Assembly: GCF_003610495.1 (NCBI RefSeq)
Contig: NZ_RAPK01000009.1
Location: forward strand, 360,962 to 424,961
Direction of reading: 5' to 3'
From: Sinobaca qinghaiensis
Lineage (GTDB): Bacteria > Bacillota > Bacilli > Bacillales > Marinococcaceae
DNA: 64,000 nt
A program made the translations under genes and the position numbers. The notes under the pieces are model-generated. The model was not told the DNA's origin and did no database searches. It was given only the letters and a program-made list of their open reading frames with translations. Each line of letters begins with the position of its first letter. Positions within the stretch are counted from its first letter, which is position 1. Below, one piece after another: positions 8,327 to 17,682 of this stretch.

Positions 8327-8854
8327 TTATGAATGTTTTTTAAGATGCAGTTTATCTTTGTCCACACATTGTTTCATCGTTTTTTTGACAATCTCCCTAT
8401 CATCTTTCGATTCAAAGAATCGATGAGGTAAAACCACGGCTCTCGTTGGAGCTAGGTATATAATAAACATATTAGCAAACTCAAATACTTGATGAATTTC
8501 CTCCCAAATATGTTTCGCTTCTCCTCTCTCATTTTGTTGGAATACATATTCTTCGTTAATAAAATATGTATTGGTACGTCTCGTATAAGGATCTTTTTGG
8601 TAAATTTTTTGAGATGTAAAATACATCATACAGATGCCCAAAGCATAATATAACAGAGTAATAGCTAACGACCAAAAAAGAACAGCCAACCCAGAAAGAG
8701 CATATACATCCACCAAGTTCATCAGTAATAAGAAAATAAATACAAGAAGAAAAAATGGAAGAGATATTAACACAAGCCTCTTTCGGGAATCAAACAAACG
8801 AAGCATAACAAACTCTTTTTGACTTAGTTGACCATGACATGTGATGTTTTCCAT
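8327..8854 (-). CDS. YcxB-like membrane protein
   Basis: 175 residues. Two closely spaced membrane helices (about 29-48 and 55-80) are followed by a soluble C-terminal part of the YcxB type: a Tyr/Phe-rich strand (NTYFINEEYVFQQNERGEA), then WEEIHQVFEFANMFIIYLAPTRAVVLPHRFF. The domain is a PH-like fold found in many Bacillus membrane proteins of unknown role. ATG with CTAGGAGGTGTTGTT upstream. Single gene with its own terminator. AT-rich like the kinase gene. Confidence 0.8.
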   Translation of the reverse strand: MENITCHGQLSQKEFVMLRLFDSRKRLVLISLPFFLLVFIFLLLMNLVDVYALSGLAVLFWSLAITLLYYALGICMMYFTSQKIYQKDPYTRRTNTYFINEEYVFQQNERGEAKHIWEEIHQVFEFANMFIIYLAPTRAVVLPHRFFESKDDREIVKKTMKQCVDKDKLHLKKHS

Positions 8855-9148
8855 ATAACAACACCTCCTAGCTTGTAGTTATTTGATTATGTATTACCCA
8901 ATACTGTGCATTTTACGTAAAATATAATTATATTTCAAAAAATAGTATGAAATCTTTTGGAAGTTTTATTTGTTACAGGCTTATGGAATAAATTCTTTTA
9001 TTTATTTGTCCCTAAATGTTTAAATTAACTTTACGGTCGTTTTTTATTTCACCTACATATTTACGAACGGAAAACAGTCTACTTCTTAGAGAAAAGAAAA
9101 ATAAGGATGAGAGAGATATCGGTTTTCACACCTCTCCTACCAAACAAG

Positions 9149-10402
9149 CTATTCTTCCACATCTGTTATCTCAAATGATTGAACCACGTCGAAATAATCT
9201 TCCCGCAATTCGTCATACTCCTCCGTGTCAAAAGTGAGATCAAAAAACACTTCGTACACGTGCCCATCTATTTCTTTTAAAAACCAGTATTCTTCATATC
9301 CATCAAATTCCGCGCGTACAGCCGTTGTAAAAACGCCTGTGTCAAATTCCTCCTCTTCGTGCAAATAATCAATTGTACGCACATAATTATTCCCAAATCC
9401 CACAAAATCCTCCGCCGCTCTGTTCCGTATTTTTTCTTCTCGAGTGGGGGCATTTTCCAGCTTCTCTGCCCGAATGACCAAATCGGAACTGCGAGGGATA
9501 TCGCTTTCTTTTTCCACCGTTTCTTCATAAGGCGTACCAAACGTGTAGCGATACACATGATAAGCAGGATAAGAGCCTCTAAACGTTGCTGCTTCAGGAA
9601 AATTAAAAGAATATCCGACCTCCGGGTATTCTCCCAGTAAATTGTTCGAAGGCTCATAGGCCAAGCGTGCCGGGGTCTCCTTCATTACCGCATTATCGTC
9701 AAACTCTTCCGTATCAAACGTAATAGACTGAAGCGAACCAAGCATTGTCTCAAACAGCGCTTCATTCTCCTCTTCCGTACTCGGAATGGTTAATGTAGCT
9801 TGTATATAGTCTTGTTCTGCTTCTCCAAATAATTCATAACGAAGAGTTCCGGCTTCTGTTTTGTGCTTCACCATATAAGTGAAAGGATCGATGTCGCTTT
9901 CTTCATTAGTGAGAACCGTTACCTCTTCCTCTACCAAATTATCTACCCATCTTATGTACGCATCTTTTATGTCCTCCAAATGTGTGCCGGTCCCTTCCTC
10001 CACGTCTTGCTTGACCTTTTCTTTGACCTCTAGTGCTTCTTCTTCTGTGTGATCAAAATCTAAATAGTCATGTACAAATATGTACTCATATTTGTTGATG
10101 GGATTAATCTCTATCGTCGGAACTTCTTCCCTCAGCAATTGAGTGGTATCCAGGTTGAAATCAAATTCATCTGCCATGGCTTCCTGCCAAAAAAACATAC
10201 GCTGATCAGGTCCACCCCCTTCATAGTTGGAAAGGCGCTCGAATGAATCATCCATAGTGACCTGGTAAGCGTTGCCTGCCAACAATGCATCCTCTTCATT
10301 CTCCGCCTTCTCATTCTCCACCCCGTACGTGGTGCTTCCCGCTCCGTTCATACAAGCCGTCAGCAGCAATAAGCTGCCGGCATATACCATGATGTGCTTC
10401 AA
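9149..10402 (-). CDS. Acidic lipoprotein of unknown function
   Basis: 417 residues from a TTG start. The start at 10400-10402 was chosen because AAGGAGGACATTACA precedes it and it gives a clean lipoprotein signal with lipobox LLTAC (Cys17); upstream in-frame ATGs have no ribosome site and put the signal too far in. The rest is a very acidic extracytoplasmic protein, E/D-rich throughout, without repeats or recognised domains. Family not recognised. The acidity suits a salt-adapted surface protein. Neighbouring minus gene encodes a peptidoglycan-binding protein, but they are far enough apart (213 bases) to be separate units. Confidence 0.75.
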   Translation of the reverse strand: MKHIMVYAGSLLLLTACMNGAGSTTYGVENEKAENEEDALLAGNAYQVTMDDSFERLSNYEGGGPDQRMFFWQEAMADEFDFNLDTTQLLREEVPTIEINPINKYEYIFVHDYLDFDHTEEEALEVKEKVKQDVEEGTGTHLEDIKDAYIRWVDNLVEEEVTVLTNEESDIDPFTYMVKHKTEAGTLRYELFGEAEQDYIQATLTIPSTEEENEALFETMLGSLQSITFDTEEFDDNAVMKETPARLAYEPSNNLLGEYPEVGYSFNFPEAATFRGSYPAYHVYRYTFGTPYEETVEKESDIPRSSDLVIRAEKLENAPTREEKIRNRAAEDFVGFGNNYVRTIDYLHEEEEFDTGVFTTAVRAEFDGYEEYWFLKEIDGHVYEVFFDLTFDTEEYDELREDYFDVVQSFEITDVEE

Positions 10403-10614
10403 TGTAATGTCCTCCTTATGCAGCATATCTATTTCTTTTATTGTACCATTATTGATTTCCATATTTTATCCAAAGAAAAGATATCAGTGGGATCTAATGA
10501 AAAATGATCCCGGTATAATACCGGGATCACCTCTTAACAGCTTAGATCTTTTTATAAACTTTCCATTTTATAGGGCACCAATCAAGAACAGCTCTTTTTT
10601 TTCAGATAAATAGT

Positions 10615-11223
10615 TTATCGTACATAAGTGAATATGGAATCCCAGGTTTTTGGTCCTACTACTCCATCGACCTGCAAGCCGGAGTATTCCTGGTACACCC
10701 GAATGTTTCTTTCTGTTTCTATTCCGTAAATGCCATCAACAGCCATTTCCATCCCTCTTTCTTCCGTTAGAAATCGCTGAATTTCCATGACATACTCGCC
10801 TCTATCTCCATATCGAAATAGTTCATTAGGGTATGGATGACGGTCAGATAAACTTTGATACGTATTTGGACCAACGACACCATCAACAGTTAATCCGTAG
10901 GTATCCTGATAACTTCTCACACTGTCCGCTGTGTTTGGTCCAAAAATACCATCCACATTTGTTGAAAATCCTCGAGTATCCAATAACCGCTGAACATCAG
11001 AAACATATTCGCTTCTTTGATCTCCTTGCCGGAGGATAACATCTCCATTAGTTAACGCTAAATAAATATTAAAACCTTCATTAAATTCTTCATGTCCGGT
11101 ATCTACATCAGAATAATCCGTTGTGCTTGGATCTTCGTGTGTAGAAGCTAATGAGGTAGCTGGACCAGCCACCATACCTAATGTTACTACACCTGCTAAA
11201 CTTACCATTGCAAATTTCTTCAA
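10615..11223 (-). CDS. Secreted protein with two peptidoglycan-binding domains
   Basis: 202 residues from the TTG at 11221-11223; TTTGGGGG lies 8 bases before it and the start gives a normal signal peptide (MKKFAMVSLAGVVTLGMV...ATSLAS). An earlier in-frame TTG has no ribosome site. After an acidic spacer come two PG_binding_1 domains, about 65-126 and 137-198, each with the LQ...VDGIFG...T...YQ...DGVVGP.T pattern. No catalytic domain is present, so it probably coats or bridges the wall. A partial, decayed second copy of its 5' end lies upstream at 11291-11480. Confidence 0.88.
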   Translation of the reverse strand: MKKFAMVSLAGVVTLGMVAGPATSLASTHEDPSTTDYSDVDTGHEEFNEGFNIYLALTNGDVILRQGDQRSEYVSDVQRLLDTRGFSTNVDGIFGPNTADSVRSYQDTYGLTVDGVVGPNTYQSLSDRHPYPNELFRYGDRGEYVMEIQRFLTEERGMEMAVDGIYGIETERNIRVYQEYSGLQVDGVVGPKTWDSIFTYVR

Positions 11224-11290
11224 AAGAAAAACCCCCAAAAAATAGTATATTGTACCATTTTCTGTTTTCCACTGATTGTATAATAATAAA

Positions 11291-11480
11291 CTTATTCGCT
11301 TCTTTGATCTCCCTGTCAGAGGATAACTTCTCTAATAGTTAACGCTAAATAAATATTAAAGCCTTCATTAAATACTTTACGCCCGGTAGCTGCAGAAGCT
11401 GTGGCGCTGGTATCTTCGTTTGTAGAAGCTAATGAGGTAAGCCACCATACCTAATGCTACTACGGCTGCTAAACTTACGC
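11291..11480 (-). pseudogene. Truncated, frameshifted copy of the PG-binding protein gene 5' part
   Basis: The sequence aligns along its length to about 11000-11218 of the intact neighbour in the same direction: TATTCGCTTCTTTGATCTCC, GTTAACGCTAAATAAATATT, GTAGAAGCTAATGAGGTA and GCCACCATACCTAATG are shared nearly unchanged. The copy lacks about ten bases after the signal-peptide hydrophobic core and ends before the repeats, so it cannot make the protein. It covers the signal peptide and acidic spacer only. Best explained by a past tandem duplication followed by decay. Confidence 0.8.
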
Positions 11481-11594
11481 CTGAACAGATTGCAGATGCA
11501 ATTCTAGCAGTAAAAGCCATAACAACTGCTTAATTTTTAATTTAATCTCACTTTTTATAAGGGTTTATATGTATCATATAAAATATCAAGACTT

Positions 11595-11626
11595 CCTTTG
11601 GATAAGATTATCTAAAGGTTTTTTTA
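11595..11626 (+). terminator. Plus-strand terminator with no obvious gene
   Basis: CCTTTGGATAA pairs with TTATCTAAAGG (2-base loop), then seven T on the plus strand. No plus-strand gene ends nearby; it may be a remnant or end an unrecognised small RNA. Confidence 0.5.
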
Positions 11627-11663
11627 TCTTTTTAAATGTATCAATATGTTTATCCAAAGAAAA

Positions 11664-11701
11664 CACCCCAACCGTTAGATTTCACTCTAACGATTGGGGT
11701 G
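11664..11701 (-). terminator. Terminator downstream of the RsbR-like gene
   Basis: 16-bp stem CACCCCAACCGTTAGA / TCTAACGATTGGGGTG with one mismatch, loop TTTCAC, followed on the minus strand by TTTTCTTT. Confidence 0.75.
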
Positions 11702-11887
11702 CAATAATAGACTGCGAGGATATTTTAATACAAATTTAGGTACGGTCCAGAAGTTATTCGATCAATAAAAGAATACCAGTCAATACCATTAGTCACTAAG
11801 GTATGTATCAAACGCCATTTGCTCAAAATACGCGTACTCCCAGCAACGGGCGTGGACAGTCCACTACTGGACTTTCCATTTTACGTT

Positions 11888-12706
11888 CTAGGAGGGCACC
11901 ATTTGTTCTAATGCTTCTTTAACACTACGATAAGTTTCAATATTATCTACGGTGCTCCCCAGTTTTATGATCGTACGTGCCATGTCTGGACGAACGCCTG
12001 CAATAACGGTGTGAATACCTAACAGCTCTAAAGTGTCCGTAATCGTTGACAAGCGGGAAGCTACATCCGAGTCGAACTTATGAATGCCTGAAAAATCTAT
12101 GATCAAGATAGTAATGCCACTTTCTACAATGTCCGGTATCACGCTCTGGATAATATGATCGGTGCGCTCTTCATTTAAGGAGCCCACGAGCGGCAATATA
12201 GATACGTCTTTTTTCACTGGTACAACAGGTGCAGAAAGCAGCAGCAATTCTTCCTCCAGCTTTTGCAGGTTTAATTGAAACTGAATATTGTAATGCTCGG
12301 TAGAATTTTTTATGGCTTGATCGAAAATGTCACTCATCCGATGCATGAAATAAAAGGCATCACCGAGGATTCCTACTCCATGCTTTTGAAATTCTCCTTC
12401 AATCTCTTTGACGACGTTCAAGCGGAATTGAGAAAGCAGCATGACAATATAGGTCAAGCTATACCCTTGCTTGCTCAGCACATCCGCGGGATCGTAATCC
12501 AGATTGGCAGCGGTCGTTGAATGCTGTTCATCGAGCTCCTCTTTGATCTTCAGAAACAAATAATGAAGTAAATCGTGATGCAGATCATATTCCCGTTGAG
12601 AGAGTTCGTGCTCGAGGTTCTGAGATGTCGTATTGACAATACGGCCAATTACTTCGTCGACGTTATGAAAAAAATGGTCATATAATTCTTTTCCGATGTA
12701 GGCCAT
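11888..12706 (-). CDS. RsbR-type stressosome protein with STAS domain
   Basis: 272 residues. The N-terminal half (about 1-150) is helical, as in RsbR sensor domains. The STAS domain spans about 158-268 (ILPLVGSLNEERTDHI..., LIIDFSGIHKFDSDVASRL, IAGVRPDMARTIIKLG). RsbR paralogues build the stressosome that holds RsbT and triggers the general stress response. At the position of the first phospho-threonine of RsbR the motif is LNEER instead of LDT-R, giving Glu; the second site is FDS (Ser213) instead of VDT. ATG with AGAGGGGGATTTT upstream. No rsbS, rsbT or other partner is adjacent, so it is an orphan copy that would join a stressosome encoded elsewhere. Confidence 0.87.
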   Translation of the reverse strand: MAYIGKELYDHFFHNVDEVIGRIVNTTSQNLEHELSQREYDLHHDLLHYLFLKIKEELDEQHSTTAANLDYDPADVLSKQGYSLTYIVMLLSQFRLNVVKEIEGEFQKHGVGILGDAFYFMHRMSDIFDQAIKNSTEHYNIQFQLNLQKLEEELLLLSAPVVPVKKDVSILPLVGSLNEERTDHIIQSVIPDIVESGITILIIDFSGIHKFDSDVASRLSTITDTLELLGIHTVIAGVRPDMARTIIKLGSTVDNIETYRSVKEALEQMVPS

Positions 12707-13163
12707 AAAATCCCCCTCTTTCCCTCCTCTTTCACGGTATTAAATATTTTCAAACATTATTTAAGAAGAGTTCCTGCATCCCTCTTCTAAATACTTAAAA
12801 AAAGCGATACTCAAAACACTCCTGTTTTATTGATAAACTACTACGATATTTTATTGTTTCAACTTCAGAACATTATTCAAGCTATCCAGCATTTCATTAG
12901 CCGCGGTGCAGCTTCCTGCAACTTTTCTCCTTCTTAATTTCCTTTTTGTAAAAAAGAAGAACATCTCAGCGTTAAATTCAGAAATGTTTTCCATGAAGGA
13001 AATGACCACGCCATAGAAATAAAAGGAAAACAATTCAACACCTCTTCACTACAACCTTCGTTTTTTCTAAGAAATCTCTATTTAATAGGTATTTGTAAGG
13101 CGTTAACGTTATATTCTTCTGCTTATATCATCTTTACAGCAAAACCTATTAAACCAAAATGAT
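12707..13163. other. Intergenic, AT-rich
   Basis: No gene supported. A 60-residue minus reading (12851-13033) from a TTG was considered weak. Small imperfect hairpin AAGAAGAG/CTCTTCT near 12761-12788. Confidence 0.4.
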
Positions 13164-13529
13164 TCACACCCATTCTAGGAACTCGAGGCGATTTCCGAAA
13201 GGATCGTGTATGTAAAACCTGTTTGCCCCTTGTAGTGGTTCATCTTCTATTACTTCTATATTATTTTCCTGTATTCGTTTTTTTAAATCTTCCAGATTGT
13301 CCACTTCAAAAGCAGGATGGGCCTTTTTTGCAGGGCTGAATTCATCCTGTATACCAATATGCAGCTGATGGCTTCCGCATTGAAACCAAACCCCGCCTCT
13401 TTTCGCTAAATTTTCAGGCTTAGGTCTCTCTTCCATCCCTAATATTCCTGCAAAGAATTCTCTCGCTTCTTCTTCTGTGGCTTTTGGCGCCGCTAATTGT
13501 ATATGATCCAATCCCTTAAAATAATACAT
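13164..13529 (-). CDS. VOC family protein (glyoxalase/dioxygenase superfamily)
   Basis: 121 residues with the paired beta-alpha-beta-beta-beta modules of the VOC fold: LDHIQLAAP at the start, GVWFQCGSHQLHIGI in the middle, HPAFEVDNLEDLKKRI, and the C-terminal FYIHDPFGNRLEFLEW. His8, the second-module His and the final Glu are candidate metal ligands of this superfamily. Substrate cannot be predicted. ATG with GGGAGGAAATAGA before it. Single gene. Confidence 0.88.
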   Translation of the reverse strand: MYYFKGLDHIQLAAPKATEEEAREFFAGILGMEERPKPENLAKRGGVWFQCGSHQLHIGIQDEFSPAKKAHPAFEVDNLEDLKKRIQENNIEVIEDEPLQGANRFYIHDPFGNRLEFLEWV

Positions 13530-13601
13530 TCTATTTCCTCCCTGATTTTTGTATTCACCGTAAAACCTTTTTATGCATGGATATACTCCTCTTTCACCTT
13601 A

Positions 13602-13706
13602 TCAAGAGATGGAAGTTGACCCACTTAAAAACGAAAGAATCCCTATAGCCGCTAATAAAAGGAAAACTATAAACAAAGCAAACAATACGTAAAGAAAAAT
13701 CTTCAT
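13602..13706 (-). CDS. 34-residue single-span membrane peptide
   Basis: Short frame from the ATG at 13704-13706 to TGA at 13602-13604. The ribosome site AAAAAGGAGAAACC is strong and well spaced. After Met-Lys the peptide is almost wholly hydrophobic (IFLYVLFALFIVFLLLAAIG), with a short SGSTSIS tail. Typical of small Bacillus membrane peptides that modulate larger membrane proteins, but no family recognised. It lies 72 bases upstream of the VOC gene in the same direction. Confidence 0.5.
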   Translation of the reverse strand: MKIFLYVLFALFIVFLLLAAIGILSFLSGSTSIS

Positions 13707-14097
13707 TGGTTTCTCCTTTTTATTTCCTCTTTAAAAATATCAAATATGTAAACAACGAACGTTTAGGGATCTATTAAGGGATCTCTTAATGTCCATCTTA
13801 AATAAATTCTTCCAATTTTATAGAAATACATGTTAACTATATACTATAAAATGATATTTTTGTATTTATTATACAAATAACTTTTAATTAACATTGGTAT
13901 AAAATTCGTTTTCTATACCTTTTTTGCTTGTTACAATAAATCTACATTACCTAGTTGCACCCATTATTTACATAATCGCGGTATCCAAAGTTTTTCCGAT
14001 AAAATAAAGAAGGAATTCCATTATTTTTCATTTGTATTATCTCTTCTTGACTTTCATCAACGGCGATTGTATTCTAAATATTACTAATTTAATACAC
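13707..14097. other. AT-rich intergenic region upstream of the riboswitch
   Basis: About 390 bases with no gene. It should contain the promoter of the S-box transcript and that of the small membrane peptide; no convincing boxes identified. Confidence 0.4.
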
Positions 14098-14206
14098 AAC
14101 TTTTTTATCAAGAGAGATGGAGGGACTGGCCCTTTGACATCTCAGCAGCAGACTAGTAATAGTACTGTGCTAATTCCAGAAGCATTAGCTTGAAGATAAG
14201 AAGAGC
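14098..14206 (+). promoter_or_regulatory. SAM-I (S-box) riboswitch aptamer
   Basis: Sequence follows the S-box consensus: P1 5' side TTTTTATC, then AAGAGAGATGGAGGGACTGG and CCC...GA, CAGCAGC, GTGCTAATTCCAG, AGCATTAGC, and P1 3' side GAAGATAAGAAG (14192-14203). A rho-independent terminator follows, then a homocysteine S-methyltransferase gene. In this class, SAM binding favours the terminator, so expression should rise when SAM or methionine is low. Confidence 0.9.
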
Positions 14207-14210
14207 AATT

Positions 14211-14276
14211 TGTCGTACATCGTCAAACCCCCTTCTTTATTTAAGAAGGGGGTTTACTTTTTAGATGCACGACAAG
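14211..14276 (+). terminator. S-box expression-platform terminator
   Basis: AAACCCCCTTCTT (14225-14237) pairs with AAGAAGGGGGTTT, loop TATTT, then TACTTTTTAG. An outer arm TTGTCGTACATC / GATGCACGACAA (one mismatch) extends the stem. Likely the terminator switched by the aptamer. Confidence 0.85.
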
Positions 14277-14318
14277 AGAATCACCCAATAATAAAGAGAG
14301 AAAAAGGAGAGTATTTTG

Positions 14319-15368
14319 ATGAAACGCAGCTTAGAAGAACGACTCAAAGAAGGAACAGTTATTGCCGGAGAAGGGTTTCTATTTGAACTGGAGCGTAGAG
14401 GCTATTTACAGGCGGGCTCCTTTGTACCGGAAGTAGCATTGGAGAATCCGGATGCACTAAAAGAGACATACCGTGACTTTATGAAGGCGGGGTCTGATGT
14501 AGTACTGGCTTTCACATACAATGCTCATAGAGAAAAAATGCGCATCATCGGCAAGGAAGATTTATTGGAACCGCTGAACCGAAGTGCGATCCGCTTAGCG
14601 AAGGAAGTAGCCAAAGAACATCCGACGGAAGAAGCGTTGGTAGCGGGTAATATCTCCAATACGAATATTTTCGATCCGGAGGATCCGGATTCGAAAGAAA
14701 AAGTCAGAGGCATGTTTGCTGAGATGATCGGGTGGTGTAAAGAAGAAGGCGTTGATTACATTCATGCCGAAACATTTTACTACCATGAGGAGGCCGCCAT
14801 CGCATTAGAAGAAATTCAAAAGCAGGACCTCCCTGCTGTCATTCTGCACGGACTAATGGGCGAGAATATTCTGCGGGACGGCTATACCGTGGAGGATTCT
14901 TGTAAAGCGCTGTCTGAGAAAGGCGCACTGGTCGTTGGAATGAATTGCTTCCGCGGACCGGATACTATGCAGCCCTACCTCGAAAAAATCTGCTCTCAGG
15001 TCGATGGCTATGTAGGCGGACTGCCGGTTCCTTATCGCACCACCGAAGAACATCCCACCTTTTTCAATCTGCCGGATAGCGGATGCAGCTGCCATCTGCC
15101 GACGGAAACAACGTTTCCAACGGCATTGGAGCCTCTGTCCCACAATCGGTATGAATTGGCTGAATGGGCAAAGAAAGCAAAAGATACCGGAGTTAATTAC
15201 ATCGGACTATGCTGCGGTGCTTCTCCCGCTATGGTGCGGGCGATTGCTGAAGCAACTGGACTGGAGACCATCAATTCCCAATACTCACCTGATATGGAAA
15301 AACATTTTCTATTCGGTAAAGACAAGACACTGAAACAGCATAACCTAAGCTATCGTTCAAAAGCTTAA
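14319..15368 (+). CDS. Homocysteine S-methyltransferase family protein
   Basis: 349 residues. The TIM-barrel homocysteine methyltransferase fold is shown by GEGFLFELERRGYL near the start and by the three zinc-binding cysteines: Cys210 in GMNCFRG and Cys298-Cys299 in GLCCGASP. The enzyme should methylate homocysteine to methionine from a small methyl donor such as S-methylmethionine or betaine. ATG at 14319 with AAAAAGGAGA eight bases earlier; the TTG just upstream is less likely. Control by the S-box riboswitch confirms a role in methionine/SAM supply. Donor specificity cannot be read from the sequence. Confidence 0.92.
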   Translation: MKRSLEERLKEGTVIAGEGFLFELERRGYLQAGSFVPEVALENPDALKETYRDFMKAGSDVVLAFTYNAHREKMRIIGKEDLLEPLNRSAIRLAKEVAKEHPTEEALVAGNISNTNIFDPEDPDSKEKVRGMFAEMIGWCKEEGVDYIHAETFYYHEEAAIALEEIQKQDLPAVILHGLMGENILRDGYTVEDSCKALSEKGALVVGMNCFRGPDTMQPYLEKICSQVDGYVGGLPVPYRTTEEHPTFFNLPDSGCSCHLPTETTFPTALEPLSHNRYELAEWAKKAKDTGVNYIGLCCGASPAMVRAIAEATGLETINSQYSPDMEKHFLFGKDKTLKQHNLSYRSKA

Positions 15369-15404
15369 ATAGCAGATACATTTTTTCTTGTGTAATGAAT
15401 GAAG

Positions 15405-15446
15405 AAGGAGAGAAAGAGGCTTTTTGAGCCTCTTTCTCTCCTTTTT
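15405..15446 (+). terminator. Terminator of the homocysteine methyltransferase gene
   Basis: Perfect 15-bp stem GGAGAGAAAGAGGCT / AGCCTCTTTCTCTCC, loop TTTTG, then TTTTT. Confidence 0.9.
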
Positions 15447-15700
15447 AAAGAGCTAAACAAAAATGAACAACGAGATATGGTTTAATACATATCACTTCCT
15501 TTCTTTTCCGGTTACCATCTCTCCTCTTTATCAATTGTAAAAATATTCTTGTTATTTCACTAGCCCCTGTGGAATATCTGCTATAAACTAAGAGTATACA
15601 GAAAATTTCTACTGCTAAGATGGGGATATTGCATTCATTCAATAAGGATAGACTTTCCTTTATTGGAAATGGGAGTACGAATGTTGAGAGGGGTGGCCTA

Positions 15701-17635
15701 ATGGAAAATTTAAAGTATTTAGATCTGCTTGCCCAGAAATATGAAAGTGAAGAAAAAGTCGTCACTGAGATCATTAATCTTGAAGCCATACTTGACCTTC
15801 CAAAGGGGACGGAACATTTTGTAAGTGATTTACACGGTGAGTACCACGCGTTTCAACATGTGCTGCGGAATGGTTCCGGAAATGTAAAAATGAAAATTAT
15901 CGATCTTTTCAAAGAGGAACTGGCTGATTGGGAGATCGATGAATTCGCTACATTGATTTATTATCCGGAAGAGAAGCTGCAATTAGTAAAAAGTAATTTC
16001 AGCAGTAAACAAGAATTACGGGATTGGTACATAGACAGCATCGCACACCTGTTGAAGCTTGTTTCCTATGCGTCTTCCAAATATACTCGTTCAAAATTAC
16101 GTAAAGCTCTTCCCAATCAATTTGTTTATATTATTGAAGAATTATTATATAAAACGGATGAGTTCAAAAACAAGAAAGAATACTACGGAAAAATGCTTGA
16201 GCGAATCATTTCCCTGGGCCAGGCCGACAAATTGATTATTGGACTCGCCTACACGACGCAGCGGTTGGTGGTGGATCATCTTCATGTGGTAGGAGATATT
16301 TATGACCGGGGGCCGGATCCGCATAAAATTATGGATACGCTCATCCATCATCATTCTGTAGACATTCAGTGGGGAAACCATGATGTTTTATGGTTAGGCG
16401 CTTTTGCCGGCTCTAAAGTCTGCCTGGCCAATATTATCCGGATCTGCGCGCGTTACAACAATCTCGATATTATTGAAGATGTTTACGGCATCAATCTGCG
16501 CCCCCTTTTGAATTTAGCGGAGAAATATTATGACGATAATCCTGCGTTTCGTCCGAAGCGCAATGCAGGGGAACAATTGACCGAGCAGGAACAGCTTCAG
16601 ATTACTAAGATTCATCAAGCCATTTCCATCATTCAGTTTAAACTCGAAAGTCCAATTATTAAAAGACGCCCCTGCTTAAATATGGAAGATCGGCTCTTGC
16701 TTGAGAAAGTAGATTATAAAAATAATGAAGTGACTCTTCATGGCAAAACGTACTCGTTGGAAAAGCCTTGTTTTGCGACTATTAATCCGGAACGGCCTGA
16801 AGAATTATTAGAGGAAGAACAACAGGTTATTGATAAACTGCTCTTTTCTATTCAGCACTCAGAAAAATTGACCAGACATATGGACTTTCTCATGAAAAAA
16901 GGCGGCCTGTATTTAAAATATAACGGAAATCTGCTGATCCATGGATGCATTCCTTTAGATGAAGACGGAAGCATGAAAGAAATGGAAATTGAAGGAATCA
17001 CCTATGCCGGACGTGAGCTGCTGGATGTTTTCGAACGCTATGTTCGGAATGCCTTTGCCCATCCTGAAGATACGGATGACTTTGCGACCGATATGATCTG
17101 GTATCTATGGACAGGAGAAAATTCCTCCCTATTTGGTAAAAGAGAAATGACCACCTTTGAGCGGTATTTTATTAAAGAAAAAGAAACACATAAAGAACGA
17201 AAGAATCCTTATTATTACCTGCGTGAAGATGAGGAAATGTGCCGGAGGATGCTCGCTGAGTTTGAGCTCAATCCCGATCAGGGACGTATTATCAACGGGC
17301 ATACGCCTGTAAAGGAGATTGATGGAGAAGACCCAATCAAAGCGAATGGAAAGATGATCGTTATCGATGGCGGATTCTCGAAAGCATACCAGTCCACAAC
17401 AGGGATAGCCGGATACACCCTTTTATACAACTCCTATGGCATGCAGCTCGTCGCTCATCAGCTATTTAACTCAAAAGAAGATGTGTTAACGAAAGAAACC
17501 GATGTCTTTTCAGTCAAAAGATTGGTCGATGAAGAACTGGAACGGAAAAAAGTGAGAGAAACGAATATTGGTGAAAAACTATTACAGGAAATCAACAGCT
17601 TGAATAGCTTAAGAGAACATCGTTATATAAAATAA
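15701..17635 (+). CDS. fbp: Fructose-1,6-bisphosphatase class III
   Basis: 644 residues, matching the large Firmicute-specific class III enzyme, which hydrolyses fructose 1,6-bisphosphate in gluconeogenesis. Near the start comes [20 protein letters not shown], then the phosphoesterase motifs [29 protein letters not shown] and later GHTPV (metal-binding Asp, His and Asn). The ATG at 15701 was chosen for AGAGGGGTGG just before it; the longer in-frame ATG at 15620 has no ribosome site. Monocistronic with its own terminator. It fits the glycogen and phosphoglucomutase genes elsewhere in the window. Confidence 0.93.
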   Translation: MENLKYLDLLAQKYESEEKVVTEIINLEAILDLPKGTEHFVSDLHGEYHAFQHVLRNGSGNVKMKIIDLFKEELADWEIDEFATLIYYPEEKLQLVKSNFSSKQELRDWYIDSIAHLLKLVSYASSKYTRSKLRKALPNQFVYIIEELLYKTDEFKNKKEYYGKMLERIISLGQADKLIIGLAYTTQRLVVDHLHVVGDIYDRGPDPHKIMDTLIHHHSVDIQWGNHDVLWLGAFAGSKVCLANIIRICARYNNLDIIEDVYGINLRPLLNLAEKYYDDNPAFRPKRNAGEQLTEQEQLQITKIHQAISIIQFKLESPIIKRRPCLNMEDRLLLEKVDYKNNEVTLHGKTYSLEKPCFATINPERPEELLEEEQQVIDKLLFSIQHSEKLTRHMDFLMKKGGLYLKYNGNLLIHGCIPLDEDGSMKEMEIEGITYAGRELLDVFERYVRNAFAHPEDTDDFATDMIWYLWTGENSSLFGKREMTTFERYFIKEKETHKERKNPYYYLREDEEMCRRMLAEFELNPDQGRIINGHTPVKEIDGEDPIKANGKMIVIDGGFSKAYQSTTGIAGYTLLYNSYGMQLVAHQLFNSKEDVLTKETDVFSVKRLVDEELERKKVRETNIGEKLLQEINSLNSLREHRYIK

Positions 17636-17642
17636 TATTCAT

Positions 17643-17682
17643 AAAAAAAGACTGTTCTTCTGAAAAAGGAACAGTCTTTTTT
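17643..17682. terminator. Terminator of fbp (first of twin hairpins)
   Basis: AAAAGACTGTTC / GAACAGTCTTTT with loop TTCTGAAAAAG and T-run. An almost identical hairpin recurs at 17877-17913. Confidence 0.85.

Noticed and set aside
12851..13033. 60-residue minus-strand frame with TTG start
   Set aside because: Only a modest ribosome site, odd composition and no recognisable family; Spo0E-like signature was looked for and not found.
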